From Winogradskyella sp. KYW1333 (GTDB lineage Bacteria > Bacteroidota > Bacteroidia > Flavobacteriales > Flavobacteriaceae), in NCBI RefSeq assembly GCF_003335675.1, contig NZ_QPHL01000015.1, positions 186,001-250,000 on the forward strand: a stretch of 64,000 nucleotides of DNA, read 5' to 3'. The translations under genes were made by a program, and so were the position numbers. Shown here piece by piece: positions 43,015-51,900 of this stretch. Within the stretch, counting starts at the first letter, position 1. Each line of letters opens with the position of its first letter. Under the pieces are notes generated by a model. It saw nothing but the letters and a program-made list of their open reading frames with translations. It made no database searches and was not told where the DNA came from.

Positions 43015-44331
43015 TCAATTACCTGGTAGACGTTCTATTTTAGCTCCAATAGCTCTTAAGCGTTGGTCTATATTTTCGTAACCACGATCAATTTGTTCTA
43101 TATTATGAATTACAGATGTTCCTTTTGCTGAAAGTGCTGCGATAAGCAAAGAAATACCAGCCCTAATATCTGGCGAGGTCATTGTTGTTGCTTTTAGGGT
43201 AGATTTAAAATCGTGCCCTATAACTGTAGCTCTATGTGGATCACAAAGAATAATCTTTGAACCCATATCTATCAATTTATCTACGAAGAACAAACGACTC
43301 TCAAACATTTTTTGATGTACCAACACCTCTCCTCTGGCCTGTGTTGCTATTACCAAAACGATACTTAATAGATCTGGTGTAAACCCTGGCCAAGGCGCAT
43401 CTGCAATGGTTAATATAGAGCCATCAATATAATTCTGTATTTGATAACCATCCTTGTGTGCAGGAATATGAATATCATCCCCTTGCTGTTCTACCGTAAT
43501 ACCAAGTTTTCTAAACACATTAGGTATCTGCCCTAAATCATCCCAACTTACATTTTTTATAGTAAGCTCGCTTTTTGTCATTGCTGCTAAACCAATCCAG
43601 CTACCAATTTCAATCATGTCTGGTAGCATGGTATGCTCAGTACCTCCCAAATTATCAACACCATCAATAACTAGCATATTAGATCCTATGCCAGAAATCT
43701 TAGCACCCATTCGGTTGAGCATTCTACACAGTTGTTGCAAGTAAGGTTCACAAGCTGCGTTGTAGATGGTAGTTTTACCTTCAGCTAATACTGCAGCCAT
43801 TACTATATTGGCTGTTCCTGTTACAGAAGCTTCATCCAAAAGCATAAAGGTACCTTTTAAACGTTCTGCTTCTACACCATAAAAATGATCTTCGCGATTA
43901 TATCTAAACTTAGCACCAAGATTAATAAAGCCTTCAAAATGCGTATCAAGACGTCTACGTCCAATTTTATCTCCACCTGGTTTAGGAATATATCCTTTAC
44001 CAAACCGCGCTAATAATGGTCCAACAATCATAATTGAACCTCTTAGACCTCTACCTTCAACTTTAAACTCGTCTGACTCTAGATATTCTAAATTTATATG
44101 CTCTGCCTTGAACTTATAGGTATTGGCATCTAATTTATTAACGGCAACACCCAAATTACCAAGAAGTGTAATTAGCTTATTGACATCAACAATATCCGGA
44201 ATGTTCTTAATTGTTACTTCTTCTGGTGTTAGGAGCACAGCACAAAGAATCTGCAATGCTTCATTTTTAGCACCTTGTGGCTTAATAGAACCCTTGAGTT
44301 GGTGGCCACCTTCTATTTTAAATGTACTCAT
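43015..44331 (-). CDS. murA: UDP-N-acetylglucosamine 1-carboxyvinyltransferase MurA (Asp variant)
   Basis: A 438-residue enolpyruvyl transferase that adds the enolpyruvyl group of PEP to UDP-GlcNAc, the first committed step of peptidoglycan synthesis. K22-N23 of the PEP site and the loop PKPGGDKIGRRRLDTH are clear. In E. coli this loop carries Cys115, the residue fosfomycin alkylates; here the position is D121. The same Cys-to-Asp change is known in Mycobacterium and Chlamydia and gives fosfomycin insensitivity; it is common in Bacteroidota. It lies 5 bp downstream of the DUF4290 gene and shares its transcript. Confidence 0.96.
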   Translation of the reverse strand: MSTFKIEGGHQLKGSIKPQGAKNEALQILCAVLLTPEEVTIKNIPDIVDVNKLITLLGNLGVAVNKLDANTYKFKAEHINLEYLESDEFKVEGRGLRGSIMIVGPLLARFGKGYIPKPGGDKIGRRRLDTHFEGFINLGAKFRYNREDHFYGVEAERLKGTFMLLDEASVTGTANIVMAAVLAEGKTTIYNAACEPYLQQLCRMLNRMGAKISGIGSNMLVIDGVDNLGGTEHTMLPDMIEIGSWIGLAAMTKSELTIKNVSWDDLGQIPNVFRKLGITVEQQGDDIHIPAHKDGYQIQNYIDGSILTIADAPWPGFTPDLLSIVLVIATQARGEVLVHQKMFESRLFFVDKLIDMGSKIILCDPHRATVIGHDFKSTLKATTMTSPDIRAGISLLIAALSAKGTSVIHNIEQIDRGYENIDQRLRAIGAKIERLPGN

Positions 44332-44336
44332 ACGTT

Positions 44337-44978
44337 TTAGTAACGTTTTCTATTGCTAGAATATTTCTTTTTGGATTTTTTACCACCTTTGTTGCTATAC
44401 TTGGTTTTTGTGCGCAATAGGCTTGAAGAATCGCTCAAATCCTCTTCACTATTTCTAAGATCAATCTCACCGTTAGACAATTCAAATAAATGCTCGAAAA
44501 TCACTGTATCTTCAACACTATCTTTGTTCCAATTGAGATAGCACTTCTTCATGTGATTTGCAATGGTATAAACCAAAGCTTCTTTCATTTCACCAGTTTC
44601 CCATGTAAGTGCAACATCAATCATAGTTTTAATATTGTTTCCGTAAAAACGATACTTAGGATGATTTTGAGGATAGTTTAAAGGGTCTGGTCTAGAGGTT
44701 AATTCCTCTTTAGATGGCATATCGTAAGGAGAATCAGCATCTAATTCAAAGTCGGCCATAATAAAAAGCTGATCCCATAATTTATGTTGAAAATCTGGCA
44801 CATCTCTTAAATGTGGCTGTAGATTTCCCATAACAGAAATAATGGCTTTTGCTAATTTGTTTCGCTCTTCTTTGGTTTCACGCGTTTTGGCATGATTGAT
44901 CATCTTCTGCAAATGACGTCCATATTCTGGTATTATCAAATGCTCGCGTTCTGTGTTGTATTCTAAATCGTCTATCAA
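44337..44978 (-). CDS. DUF4290 domain protein
   Basis: A 213-residue soluble protein with the DUF4290 beginning DDLEYNTEREHLIIPEYGRHLQKM. It is mostly helical; the last 25 residues are a basic, Ser/Lys-rich tail (KYSNKGGKKSKKKYSSNRKR) that could contact nucleic acid. The family is restricted to Bacteroidota and always near murA, but its function is unknown. Genes are 5 bp apart, so the pair is one operon. Confidence 0.88.
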   Translation of the reverse strand: MIDDLEYNTEREHLIIPEYGRHLQKMINHAKTRETKEERNKLAKAIISVMGNLQPHLRDVPDFQHKLWDQLFIMADFELDADSPYDMPSKEELTSRPDPLNYPQNHPKYRFYGNNIKTMIDVALTWETGEMKEALVYTIANHMKKCYLNWNKDSVEDTVIFEHLFELSNGEIDLRNSEEDLSDSSSLLRTKTKYSNKGGKKSKKKYSSNRKRY

Positions 44979-45069
44979 AATTATTAAAATGTGTAGTAAA
45001 CAAAATTAAAAACCCGCAGTCTTTAGGTTTTCTTGCAAAGTACAAAAAATAATGAAGCCTAAAAGAAAT

Positions 45070-45363
45070 TTAAAGGGAAATTACTCCTTCAATTTTTTCT
45101 GCTACTTCTCGGTATTTAGCTATTACTGTATCTGGGTTTTTCATGCGTACGTTAATTGATATACTAGTATACTTACCATTTTTTGAAGCTCTGGTATTTA
45201 TAACCGCTCCTAAATGATTAAAAAGCCCCTTAAGATTATCTATCTTTTCTGTTTCAGAAATAACAATAAACTTATATAAATAGGTCGTTGGCCACAAGGC
45301 TGTGTCTTGCAGTTGTATTTTTAGTTTGCTGTAAAACTCTTCCGATTTTTTAGCGTCGCTCAT
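45070..45363 (-). CDS. DUF493 family protein
   Basis: A 97-residue small alpha/beta protein of the DUF493 family (YbeD-like): YSKLKIQLQDTALWPTTYLYKFIV and GKYTSISINVRMKNPDTVIAKYREVAEKIEGV. The fold resembles an ACT-like regulatory domain; function unproven. It is divergent from the ATPase gene. Confidence 0.88.
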   Translation of the reverse strand: MSDAKKSEEFYSKLKIQLQDTALWPTTYLYKFIVISETEKIDNLKGLFNHLGAVINTRASKNGKYTSISINVRMKNPDTVIAKYREVAEKIEGVISL

Positions 45364-45454
45364 ATCAATATTGTTCAGTTACAAAGATAAGCTTATCCAT
45401 GCATTTTTCTGTCTAATTTTTTATCACGAATTTTACTGCAAAAATATTGTCAAT

Positions 45455-45997
45455 TTGAATCCAAAGAAAATTGTAATTACTGGTGGTCCTGGGACAGGTA
45501 AATCCTCCATAATAAATCATCTAAAGTCCAAAGGTTTTCTTTGTTACGAAGAAATTTCTCGACAGGTTACCTTACAAGCCAGAAAAGACGGTATAGAGCA
45601 ACTTTTTTTAACGAAGCCACTACTGTTTAGTAAAAAGCTTTTAGAAGGCAGGAAACAACAGTATTTAAACGCCACTCAAGAATCTGAGAATGTGGTTTTC
45701 TTAGACAGAGGGTTACCTGACGTTTTGGCGTATATGGATTTTATTGGTGATGATTACCCAAACCAATTCATCGAGACCTGTGCAACACACCAATACGAAT
45801 ATGTTTTTGTATTGGCACCGTGGCAAGAAATATTTACGAGCGACAGTGAACGCTATGAAAATTTTGAGCAAGCGATTGAAATTCACCATAACTTATTAAA
45901 AACTTATATGCGATTTGGGTATCAACTTATTGATGTACCCTTCGAAACCATAGAAAAACGTTCAGATTTTGTTCTAGAGGTCTTAAATTTGCAATAA
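45455..45997 (+). CDS. P-loop ATPase / kinase-like protein
   Basis: About 180 residues from the TTG at 45455, chosen because the P-loop protein proper begins here (LNPKKIVITGGPGTGKSSI); a TTG at 45371 would add 28 residues with no family support and lies against the divergent gene. Walker A is GGPGTGKSS, and FLDRGLPDVLAYMDF provides a DRG motif like that of NadR/AAA_28 nucleotide kinases. The substrate is unknown. It overlaps recQ by one base (TAATG). Confidence 0.8.
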   Translation: MNPKKIVITGGPGTGKSSIINHLKSKGFLCYEEISRQVTLQARKDGIEQLFLTKPLLFSKKLLEGRKQQYLNATQESENVVFLDRGLPDVLAYMDFIGDDYPNQFIETCATHQYEYVFVLAPWQEIFTSDSERYENFEQAIEIHHNLLKTYMRFGYQLIDVPFETIEKRSDFVLEVLNLQ

Positions 45998-47892
45998 TGC
46001 ATCCAATTGAAGTTTTAGAGCGCTACTGGAATTATACCTCCTTTAGACCATTGCAAGAAGACATTATTAATTCTGTTCTTGAAAATGAAGATACCTTTAC
46101 CCTATTGCCAACAGGTGGTGGTAAATCCATTTGCTTTCAAGTACCAGCGCTTATTAAAGAGGGTATTTGTATTGTGGTATCGCCCTTAATTGCCTTAATG
46201 AAAGATCAGGTGACATCACTAAAACGCAAAGGTATAAAAGCCATAGCCTTAACTTCAGGTATCTCTTATAGTGAGTTAGATACACTTTTAGACAACTGCA
46301 TTTATGGTAATTATAAATTCTTGTACCTATCACCAGAGCGCTTACAACAGCCATTAATAAAAGAGCGTATCGCCCAAATGAAAGTTAATCTTATTGCAGT
46401 TGATGAGGCGCATTGTATTAGCCAATGGGGACATGATTTTAGACCAGCATATAGCAACATTAGACAATTAAGGGACATACATCCTCATGTGAATTGTATA
46501 GCGCTAACGGCTACGGCTAAGCATAATATTGTAGATGATATTATTGACAACTTAGATTTTGTGGCTCCAAAGATTTTTAAGGCTTCATTTAGTAGACCTA
46601 ATATTGGTTATCATGTCATTCATACCGACGATAAACTCTATAAGCTAGAACATTTATTGACCAAACATTCTGGTTCCTCAATTATTTATGTGAGAAATCG
46701 TCGTGCTACAAAAGATATCCATAATTATCTGGGTACCAGAGGATTTTCTACAACCTTTTACCATGGTGGCATCACCAATAAAGAAAAACAAGACCGTTTG
46801 CAGCAATGGACCGATGGTAATAAAGAAATAATCATTGCCACAACTGCTTTTGGAATGGGGATCGATAAAGCTAATGTGAAAACAGTAATACATTTCAATT
46901 TACCAGAAAGTTTAGAAAGTTATTATCAAGAGGCAGGTCGCGCAGGTCGCGATGGAAATGATGCTTATTCATTTATTCTAAAACAGCATATAGACGAAGA
47001 TCATCTTAAAAGTCAATTTTTGAGCACCTTGCCTTCGATTGACTATATAAAATTAGTCTATAACAAGCTCTGCAACTATTTTCAAGTGTCTTATGGTGAA
47101 GGTGAAAACAGTCAGCATCAGCTTGATTTTAAATCCTTTTGCAATACCTATAAGCTCAACGCAAGTATGACCTATAATGTGTTGTTGGCATTAGATAGGA
47201 ATGGAATTATAGCCTTAACGCAACACTTTAATTTTAGAACCAAGATTCAGTTTATAGTCTCAAATGACCTTTTGTTTAAATACCTAGAGAAACATTTGGA
47301 TCTCAATACCTTGGTTAAGGCACTTTTAAGAACCTATGGTGGTATTTTTGATTATGATACCAAAGTAAATCTCAACTTGGTAATCAGCAAATCCAATCTC
47401 TCAGAAAACAAGGTTATAGAACAACTAAAACTATTAGAAAAAGACAATATCATTAAGCTTCAAATTGCCAATACGGATTCTGAAATAATATTTTTACAAC
47501 CACGTGAAGATGAAATTACTATTAATCCTATTGCTAAAACCATAGAGCATCAACATCAACTGAAACATCAGCAGATCGAGGCTGTAATAGCGTATATTAA
47601 TAATGACTCACAATGCAAAAGCAAAAAGTTATTAGGGTATTTTGGTGAAACTGTTTCAGAAGATTGTGGTAAATGCTCGGTGTGTTTGGCGAGTCAATCT
47701 GTACCCAATGCATCTGAAACCAAAACCCTTTCAGCACGAATATTGAAAGCCTTAGAGCAAGAAGATTTAAATTCGCGCCAATTATTAAATCAATTGAAAT
47801 GTACGGAAATGCTACTTGTAAAAAGCCTTTCGGAATTAGTGGAAATCAATAAAATAGAAATAACAGCAACAAATACCTACAAAAAATTATGA
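45997..47892 (+). CDS. recQ: ATP-dependent DNA helicase RecQ
   Basis: A 631-residue RecQ-type helicase. Motif I is LLPTGGGKS, the DEAH box AVDEAHCISQWGHDFR, and motif VI is QEAGRAGRDG. A zinc-binding RQC part has Cys at CKSKKLLGYFGE, DCGKC and SVC. There is no clear C-terminal HRDC domain, so this is the short form. It unwinds forks and recombination intermediates. It is in an operon with the upstream ATPase and with fmt, which it overlaps by 4 bp. Confidence 0.93.
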   Translation: MHPIEVLERYWNYTSFRPLQEDIINSVLENEDTFTLLPTGGGKSICFQVPALIKEGICIVVSPLIALMKDQVTSLKRKGIKAIALTSGISYSELDTLLDNCIYGNYKFLYLSPERLQQPLIKERIAQMKVNLIAVDEAHCISQWGHDFRPAYSNIRQLRDIHPHVNCIALTATAKHNIVDDIIDNLDFVAPKIFKASFSRPNIGYHVIHTDDKLYKLEHLLTKHSGSSIIYVRNRRATKDIHNYLGTRGFSTTFYHGGITNKEKQDRLQQWTDGNKEIIIATTAFGMGIDKANVKTVIHFNLPESLESYYQEAGRAGRDGNDAYSFILKQHIDEDHLKSQFLSTLPSIDYIKLVYNKLCNYFQVSYGEGENSQHQLDFKSFCNTYKLNASMTYNVLLALDRNGIIALTQHFNFRTKIQFIVSNDLLFKYLEKHLDLNTLVKALLRTYGGIFDYDTKVNLNLVISKSNLSENKVIEQLKLLEKDNIIKLQIANTDSEIIFLQPREDEITINPIAKTIEHQHQLKHQQIEAVIAYINNDSQCKSKKLLGYFGETVSEDCGKCSVCLASQSVPNASETKTLSARILKALEQEDLNSRQLLNQLKCTEMLLVKSLSELVEINKIEITATNTYKKL

Positions 47893-48848
47893 CTACTAAG
47901 CGAGATATGAGAATTGTATTTATGGGCACACCAGATTTTGCCGTGGCAACACTAAAATCGCTCTTAGACCATAATTATAATATTGTTGGTATTATCACAG
48001 CTCCAGACAAACCTGCGGGTCGTGGTAGAAAATTAAGAGCCTCGGCAGTAAAGCAGTTTGCCTTAGAGCATAATTTAAACATATTACAGCCAATAAATCT
48101 TAAGGCTGAATCCTTTATTGAAGAGCTTGAGAGCTTAAAGGCCAACCTTCAAATTATAGTAGCGTTTAGAATGTTGCCAAAAGTGGTTTGGCAAATGCCA
48201 CAATACGGTACTTTTAATCTTCACGCATCCTTACTACCTCAATACAGAGGTGCTGCGCCTATTCATTGGGCTATCATTAATGGTGAAACCGAAACTGGTG
48301 TAACCACCTTTTTTATTGATGAGAAAATTGACACTGGTGCAATTATTATGTCCCAAAGCACATCTATAGGACATGACACAACTGTTGGTGAACTTCATGA
48401 TGACTTAATGGTACTTGGTAGTGAATTAGTTATTAAAACCGTAGAACAGATTGAAGCGGATAATGTTTCAACGACCGTACAACCAAAATCAGGCGATTTA
48501 AAAACAGCCTATAAACTCAATCGTGATAATTGTAAAATTGATTGGACAGAACGTTTAGATACCATTTATAATAAAATAAGAGGGTTAAATCCATTTCCTG
48601 CCGCATGGTGCTTTTTAGACAATGATGAAGACGAACCGTTAACGGTAAAGTTATTTGCTGTTGAAAAGAAAGCAGAATATCATAATCTTAAAGCAGGCCA
48701 TCTCCTTATTAATAAGGATCATTTAGAAGTGGCATGCAAAGACGGTTATGTAATTATTAAGGAAATACAGCTTCCTGGAAAGCGAAAAATGGACGTAAAA
48801 TCACTTTTAAACGGATTTAAGTTTACTGAAACCGCAAAACTTCTCTAA
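47889..48848 (+). CDS. fmt: Methionyl-tRNA formyltransferase
   Basis: A 319-residue enzyme that formylates initiator Met-tRNA. The catalytic triad region is HASLLPQYRGAAPIHWAI, and the C-terminal OB-like domain begins near residue 210. The usual N-terminus (MRIVFMGTPDFA) matches the second Met, at 47907, while the ATG at 47889 overlaps recQ (ATGA); either start is possible. Confidence 0.95.
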   Translation: MTTKRDMRIVFMGTPDFAVATLKSLLDHNYNIVGIITAPDKPAGRGRKLRASAVKQFALEHNLNILQPINLKAESFIEELESLKANLQIIVAFRMLPKVVWQMPQYGTFNLHASLLPQYRGAAPIHWAIINGETETGVTTFFIDEKIDTGAIIMSQSTSIGHDTTVGELHDDLMVLGSELVIKTVEQIEADNVSTTVQPKSGDLKTAYKLNRDNCKIDWTERLDTIYNKIRGLNPFPAAWCFLDNDEDEPLTVKLFAVEKKAEYHNLKAGHLLINKDHLEVACKDGYVIIKEIQLPGKRKMDVKSLLNGFKFTETAKLL

Positions 48849-48950
48849 GCCCTTATTATCATTGACCTTGGGAAAATCAGACAAAATGCATCGCTTTATT
48901 AACAAAAGACTCAACTTATTAACAAAATCGCTGCTTTCCCTTGCTATTAC

Positions 48951-48980
48951 TTGCGTAGCTTAATTTTACTTATAAATTTG
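48951..48980 (+). promoter_or_regulatory. Promoter of the HU gene
   Basis: TTG (48951-48953), 19 bp, then TAAATTTG (48973-48980): a full match to the Bacteroidota consensus TTG-N19-TAnnTTTG. The expected start near 48987 gives a 57-nt leader. Confidence 0.8.
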
Positions 48981-49043
48981 TGTAAGGATTTTTAACAACT
49001 ATTATTAAAAACCGAATTTTTAACAATTTAAATTTAAAATTTT

Positions 49044-49316
49044 ATGAACAAAACAGATTTAATCAATGGTATGGCAGAAAATGCTGGTATCACTAAGGCT
49101 GCTGCTAAGAAAGCATTAGACTCGTTATTAATTGATATCGAAGGATCTTTACAAAAAGGTAACAGAGTTTCTTTAGTTGGTTTTGGTTCTTGGTCAGTAT
49201 CTAGAAGAGCTGCGAGAGACGGAAGAAACCCACAGACTGGTAAAACAATCAAAATAAAAGCTAAAAATGTAGTAAAATTTAAGGCAGGATCTGACTTAAA
49301 TAGCGCTGTAAACTAA
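49044..49316 (+). CDS. HU-family nucleoid protein
   Basis: A 90-residue HU/IHF-type protein. It has the N-terminal helices MNKTDLINGMAENAGITKAA, the dimer core GNRVSLVGFGSWSVSRRAARDGRNPQTG and a basic beta-arm. It bends and compacts DNA as a dimer. It has a consensus promoter with a 57-nt leader, and a strong terminator follows, so it is a single-gene unit, as usual for abundant nucleoid proteins. Confidence 0.95.
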   Translation: MNKTDLINGMAENAGITKAAAKKALDSLLIDIEGSLQKGNRVSLVGFGSWSVSRRAARDGRNPQTGKTIKIKAKNVVKFKAGSDLNSAVN

Positions 49317-49335
49317 GATATTTTTATTTTACATA

Positions 49336-49366
49336 AAAAGCCCGCTTAATGAGCGGGTTTTTTTTT
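49336..49366 (+). terminator. Terminator after HU gene
   Basis: CCCGCT and AGCGGG pair around TAATG, extended by A-T and one G-T pair, and are followed by nine T. It lies about 20 bp after the HU stop. Confidence 0.88.
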
Positions 49367-49451
49367 GCCTTAAGTTTAAAAGAGCTAAAGTTGTGTATTT
49401 CAAAAAAATAACCTAGATTTAGTTAACCTTTGTACGCTTACAATCAAAATT

Positions 49452-50003
49452 ATGAAACCCGAAAAAGGCAATTTACTTATTGCAGAGCCATCCATAATCG
49501 GAGATATTTCATTTAACCGTGCCGTGATTCTATTAGCAGATCACAACGCACTTGGTTCAGTGGGTTTTATCTTAAATAAACCTTTAGAATATAACCTTAA
49601 GGATTTAATTGAAGGCACAGAATCTGACTTTACCATCTATAATGGCGGACCTGTAGAACAAGACAATCTTTATTTTATTCATAAATCACCTGGTCTTATA
49701 CCTAATAGTGTTGAAATCTCAAATGGTATTTTTTGGGGAGGTGATTTTAGTGTGGTTTTAGACCTTATTAATTCTGATAAAATCTCTAAAGATGATATTA
49801 GGTTTTTTCTTGGCTATTCGGGTTGGGCAGAAGAGCAACTAGATAATGAGCTAGAGTCTAATGCTTGGCTGGTTTTGGAGAACGTGTACGATAACCAGAT
49901 TATCTCTAAAAGTTGTACAACCTTCTGGCGTGAAAAAATGTTAGAATTAGGTGGCGATTATAGCATTTGGTCTAATGCACCAGAAAATCCGAGTTATAAT
50001 TAA
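49452..50003 (+). CDS. YqgE/AlgH family protein
   Basis: A 183-residue protein of the UPF0301 (YqgE/AlgH) family: PSIIGDISFNRAVILLADHN, GSVGFILNKPLE, YNGGPVEQDNLYFIH and FLGYSGWAEEQLDNELESNAWLV. The family has a known fold but no agreed function; the name AlgH comes from alginate regulation in Pseudomonas. Its 3' end overlaps the convergent class IV aminotransferase gene by 4 bp. Confidence 0.92.
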   Translation: MKPEKGNLLIAEPSIIGDISFNRAVILLADHNALGSVGFILNKPLEYNLKDLIEGTESDFTIYNGGPVEQDNLYFIHKSPGLIPNSVEISNGIFWGGDFSVVLDLINSDKISKDDIRFFLGYSGWAEEQLDNELESNAWLVLENVYDNQIISKSCTTFWREKMLELGGDYSIWSNAPENPSYN

Positions 50004-50848
50004 AGCAACCTTATCTTTGCATTAATCTTTGTTATAACCGACTTGGCGAATTCAGTGCCATAGTCCTTCTTGCGATATTTCGAAATAGGCTGAATACCAA
50101 CTATTACATTGGTAATAAACAGTTCATCTGCTTTTTGAAGTTCAAAGGGCGATATAGACGCTTCCTCAATGATAAGGTTCACATCTTTACGCAATACCTC
50201 CAAAACCTGCTGGCGCATAATACCTTTTAAACAACCATCTTCCAATGGTGGGGTTTTTACACAGTCGCCTTTTACCAAAAATAGATTACCGTTTAATGCT
50301 TCAATAACACTTTTATCAGTATTGAGCACCAAACAATTGTTCAGGTCATTTTCTTTAGCATAAATGCTACCAATAACCTGTATGGCTTTATTATTGGATT
50401 TTAAACCAGATAATAAACCAGGTGCCATATAGAAATCTTTGTATAGATCTACTTCATAAAACGCGTCATCAATAGTATAGAACGGATTGGGATGTGGCTC
50501 TGCAACAATATTGTAATTAATGCTCGCATCTTCACCAGGTAAATACTTACCGCCTTCACCTCTATCTACATTAAGGCGCACACGCGCAACACTATTGCTT
50601 AAGTCGTTAGCTTCAATAGTTTTAAGGATTTCTTCTTCTAGAAATTCCATGGTAAAATTCATAGGAATATCCATTCGCATAATACGCATGGATGCCATGA
50701 GTCTAAAGTAATGATCTTCCCAAAAGAAGATTTTACTGTTTACCACTTTAAGCGTTTCAAAAAGTGCATCACCGTACTTGTAGCCTCTATTCTCAGAAGT
50801 TAATTTAGAGTTCGTTGCCTCTACAAGATTACCGTTAAAATTTACCAT
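50000..50848 (-). CDS. Class IV aminotransferase (PabC-like)
   Basis: A 282-residue fold-type IV PLP enzyme: RGYKYGDALFETLKV near the start, ARVRLNVDRGEGGKY and SGLKSNNKAIQV, where the Lys is the likely PLP residue, then CLKGIMRQQVLEV. The group contains aminodeoxychorismate lyase (PabC) and branched-chain or D-amino-acid aminotransferases; the protein is most like PabC-type sequences in Bacteroidota, but I cannot separate them by eye. The start ATG is preceded directly by a T-run hairpin, discussed separately. Confidence 0.85.
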   Translation of the reverse strand: MVNFNGNLVEATNSKLTSENRGYKYGDALFETLKVVNSKIFFWEDHYFRLMASMRIMRMDIPMNFTMEFLEEEILKTIEANDLSNSVARVRLNVDRGEGGKYLPGEDASINYNIVAEPHPNPFYTIDDAFYEVDLYKDFYMAPGLLSGLKSNNKAIQVIGSIYAKENDLNNCLVLNTDKSVIEALNGNLFLVKGDCVKTPPLEDGCLKGIMRQQVLEVLRKDVNLIIEEASISPFELQKADELFITNVIVGIQPISKYRKKDYGTEFAKSVITKINAKIRLL

Positions 50849-50886
50849 AAAAAAATGTCCCGATTTATGTTGTAAAAAATCGAGAC
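50849..50886 (-). terminator. Hairpin with T-run directly before the class IV aminotransferase start
   Basis: On the minus strand GTCTCGATTT and AAATCGGGAC pair with one mismatch, with a 10-nt loop, followed by A then T7 that ends at the ATG of the aminotransferase gene. It looks like a terminator of the START-like gene or an attenuator for the next gene. Confidence 0.65.
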
Positions 50887-50915
50887 AAAGATATAATAGA
50901 ATAGTTAGTTACGTG

Positions 50916-51308
50916 TTAAGCAGAACCTAAAACTTGTTTCAGGCTAGAGATTTGATTTTCCCATAGCATTTTAGCTTCCTCTACCTCATCATCTTCAGCA
51001 AAATCCGTTACCATAAGAGACACGTCTTTTGTGATCTCATCTACCTGTATGCGCAATTCAAAGTAATAGCTTGCACCATCTTCATCATCCTCTAGCCAAC
51101 GGAACTTAATACGCTCACTACTTTTTTTGCTTAGTAATTTTGCTTGCTCTTCAGAACCGTCCCAAATAAAGGTGAATAATTCACCACGTGAATTTACGTT
51201 GTCTGCAAACCACTCCGAAAGTCCAGAAGGTGTAGATATGTATTGGTATAATAATGAAGGAGATGCCTGAATTACAAACTCCATTTCAAATTTTTCTTTA
51301 TCGTCCAT
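50916..51308 (-). CDS. START-like domain protein
   Basis: A 130-residue SRPBCC-fold protein of the Bacteroidota START-like family: FVIQASPSLLYQYISTPSGLSEWFADNVNSRGE, and FTFIWDGSEEQAKLL. It probably binds a hydrophobic ligand; no enzyme activity is established. It lies 67 bp upstream of the class IV aminotransferase on the same strand. Confidence 0.88.
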   Translation of the reverse strand: MDDKEKFEMEFVIQASPSLLYQYISTPSGLSEWFADNVNSRGELFTFIWDGSEEQAKLLSKKSSERIKFRWLEDDEDGASYYFELRIQVDEITKDVSLMVTDFAEDDEVEEAKMLWENQISSLKQVLGSA

Positions 51309-51394
51309 TTACTGTAAGTATTATGTGCTCAATATATACAATTATGGTGCAATTCAAAACTTTATTATAAAATTATTTTTTTAGAATGATTGGT

Positions 51395-51424
51395 TTGTTG
51401 TCGTTGAATTTGTTTTTATATTTG
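51395..51424 (+). promoter_or_regulatory. Promoter of tRNA-Met
   Basis: TTG (51395-51397), 19 bp, then TATATTTG (51417-51424): a perfect Bacteroidota promoter. Transcription would start near 51431, just ahead of the tRNA. Confidence 0.85.
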
Positions 51425-51437
51425 CACCCGCAATAAT

Positions 51438-51511
51438 GGCGAGGTAGCTCAGTTGGTTAGAGCGTCGGATTCATAACCCGGAGGTCTCGAGTTCAAATCT
51501 CGATCTCGCTA
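51438..51511 (+). tRNA. tRNA-Met (CAT)
   Basis: A 74-nt cloverleaf: acceptor GGCGAGG/TCTCGCT (two G-T pairs), T8-A9, D-stem GCTC/GAGC, anticodon CAT in loop TTCATAA, T-arm TCGAG-TTCAAAT-CTCGA, discriminator A; no encoded CCA. The G-T pair at 1-72 could recall an initiator, but the three G-C pairs of an initiator anticodon stem are not there, so it is probably the elongator. Confidence 0.92.
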
Positions 51512-51518
51512 CAGCAGT

Positions 51519-51552
51519 AAAAACCCAGTACTGATAAGTACAGGGTTTTTTT
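51519..51552 (+). terminator. Terminator after tRNA-Met
   Basis: AAACCC and GTACT pair with AGTAC and GGGTTT (one A-A mismatch) around GATA, followed by T7. Just downstream of the tRNA. Confidence 0.85.
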
Positions 51553-51563
51553 ATGCGTCAAAC

Positions 51564-51710
51564 GTAAAGCTTGCTTTTAAGTGCAGGCGCATAAAAAAAG
51601 ACTATCAAAACGGAGTTTTATGGGTTTTTACTATTGTACAACTCCTAAACGCAGATTCAATAAATCTCTACAAATGTAAAGCTTGCTTTTAAGTGCAGGC
51701 GCATAAAAAA
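51564..51710 (+). repeat. 35-bp direct repeat, two copies (51564-51598 and 51676-51710)
   Basis: Two identical 35-bp copies, beginning GTAAAGCTTGC and ending GCATAAAAAA, lie 77 bp apart in the gene-free 51553-51900 region after tRNA-Met. No coding frame or hairpin of note spans them. The rest of this interval holds no gene that I can see. Confidence 0.85.
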
Positions 51711-51900
51711 CCATGTTTTAATCCCAACTATACGATAGGCTGTAAAAGCAAAGAAAATACTTACAATAACAATACGTAACCCTACGCATATTTAAATAAA
51801 ATTACATCCTGTAGTTATACCCTAAATTAAAAAGAGTAGCAACTAAGAGTAGGAATTTTTCTATCTTAACTGTTCTATTAAAAAAAGCAATATAAATTTT

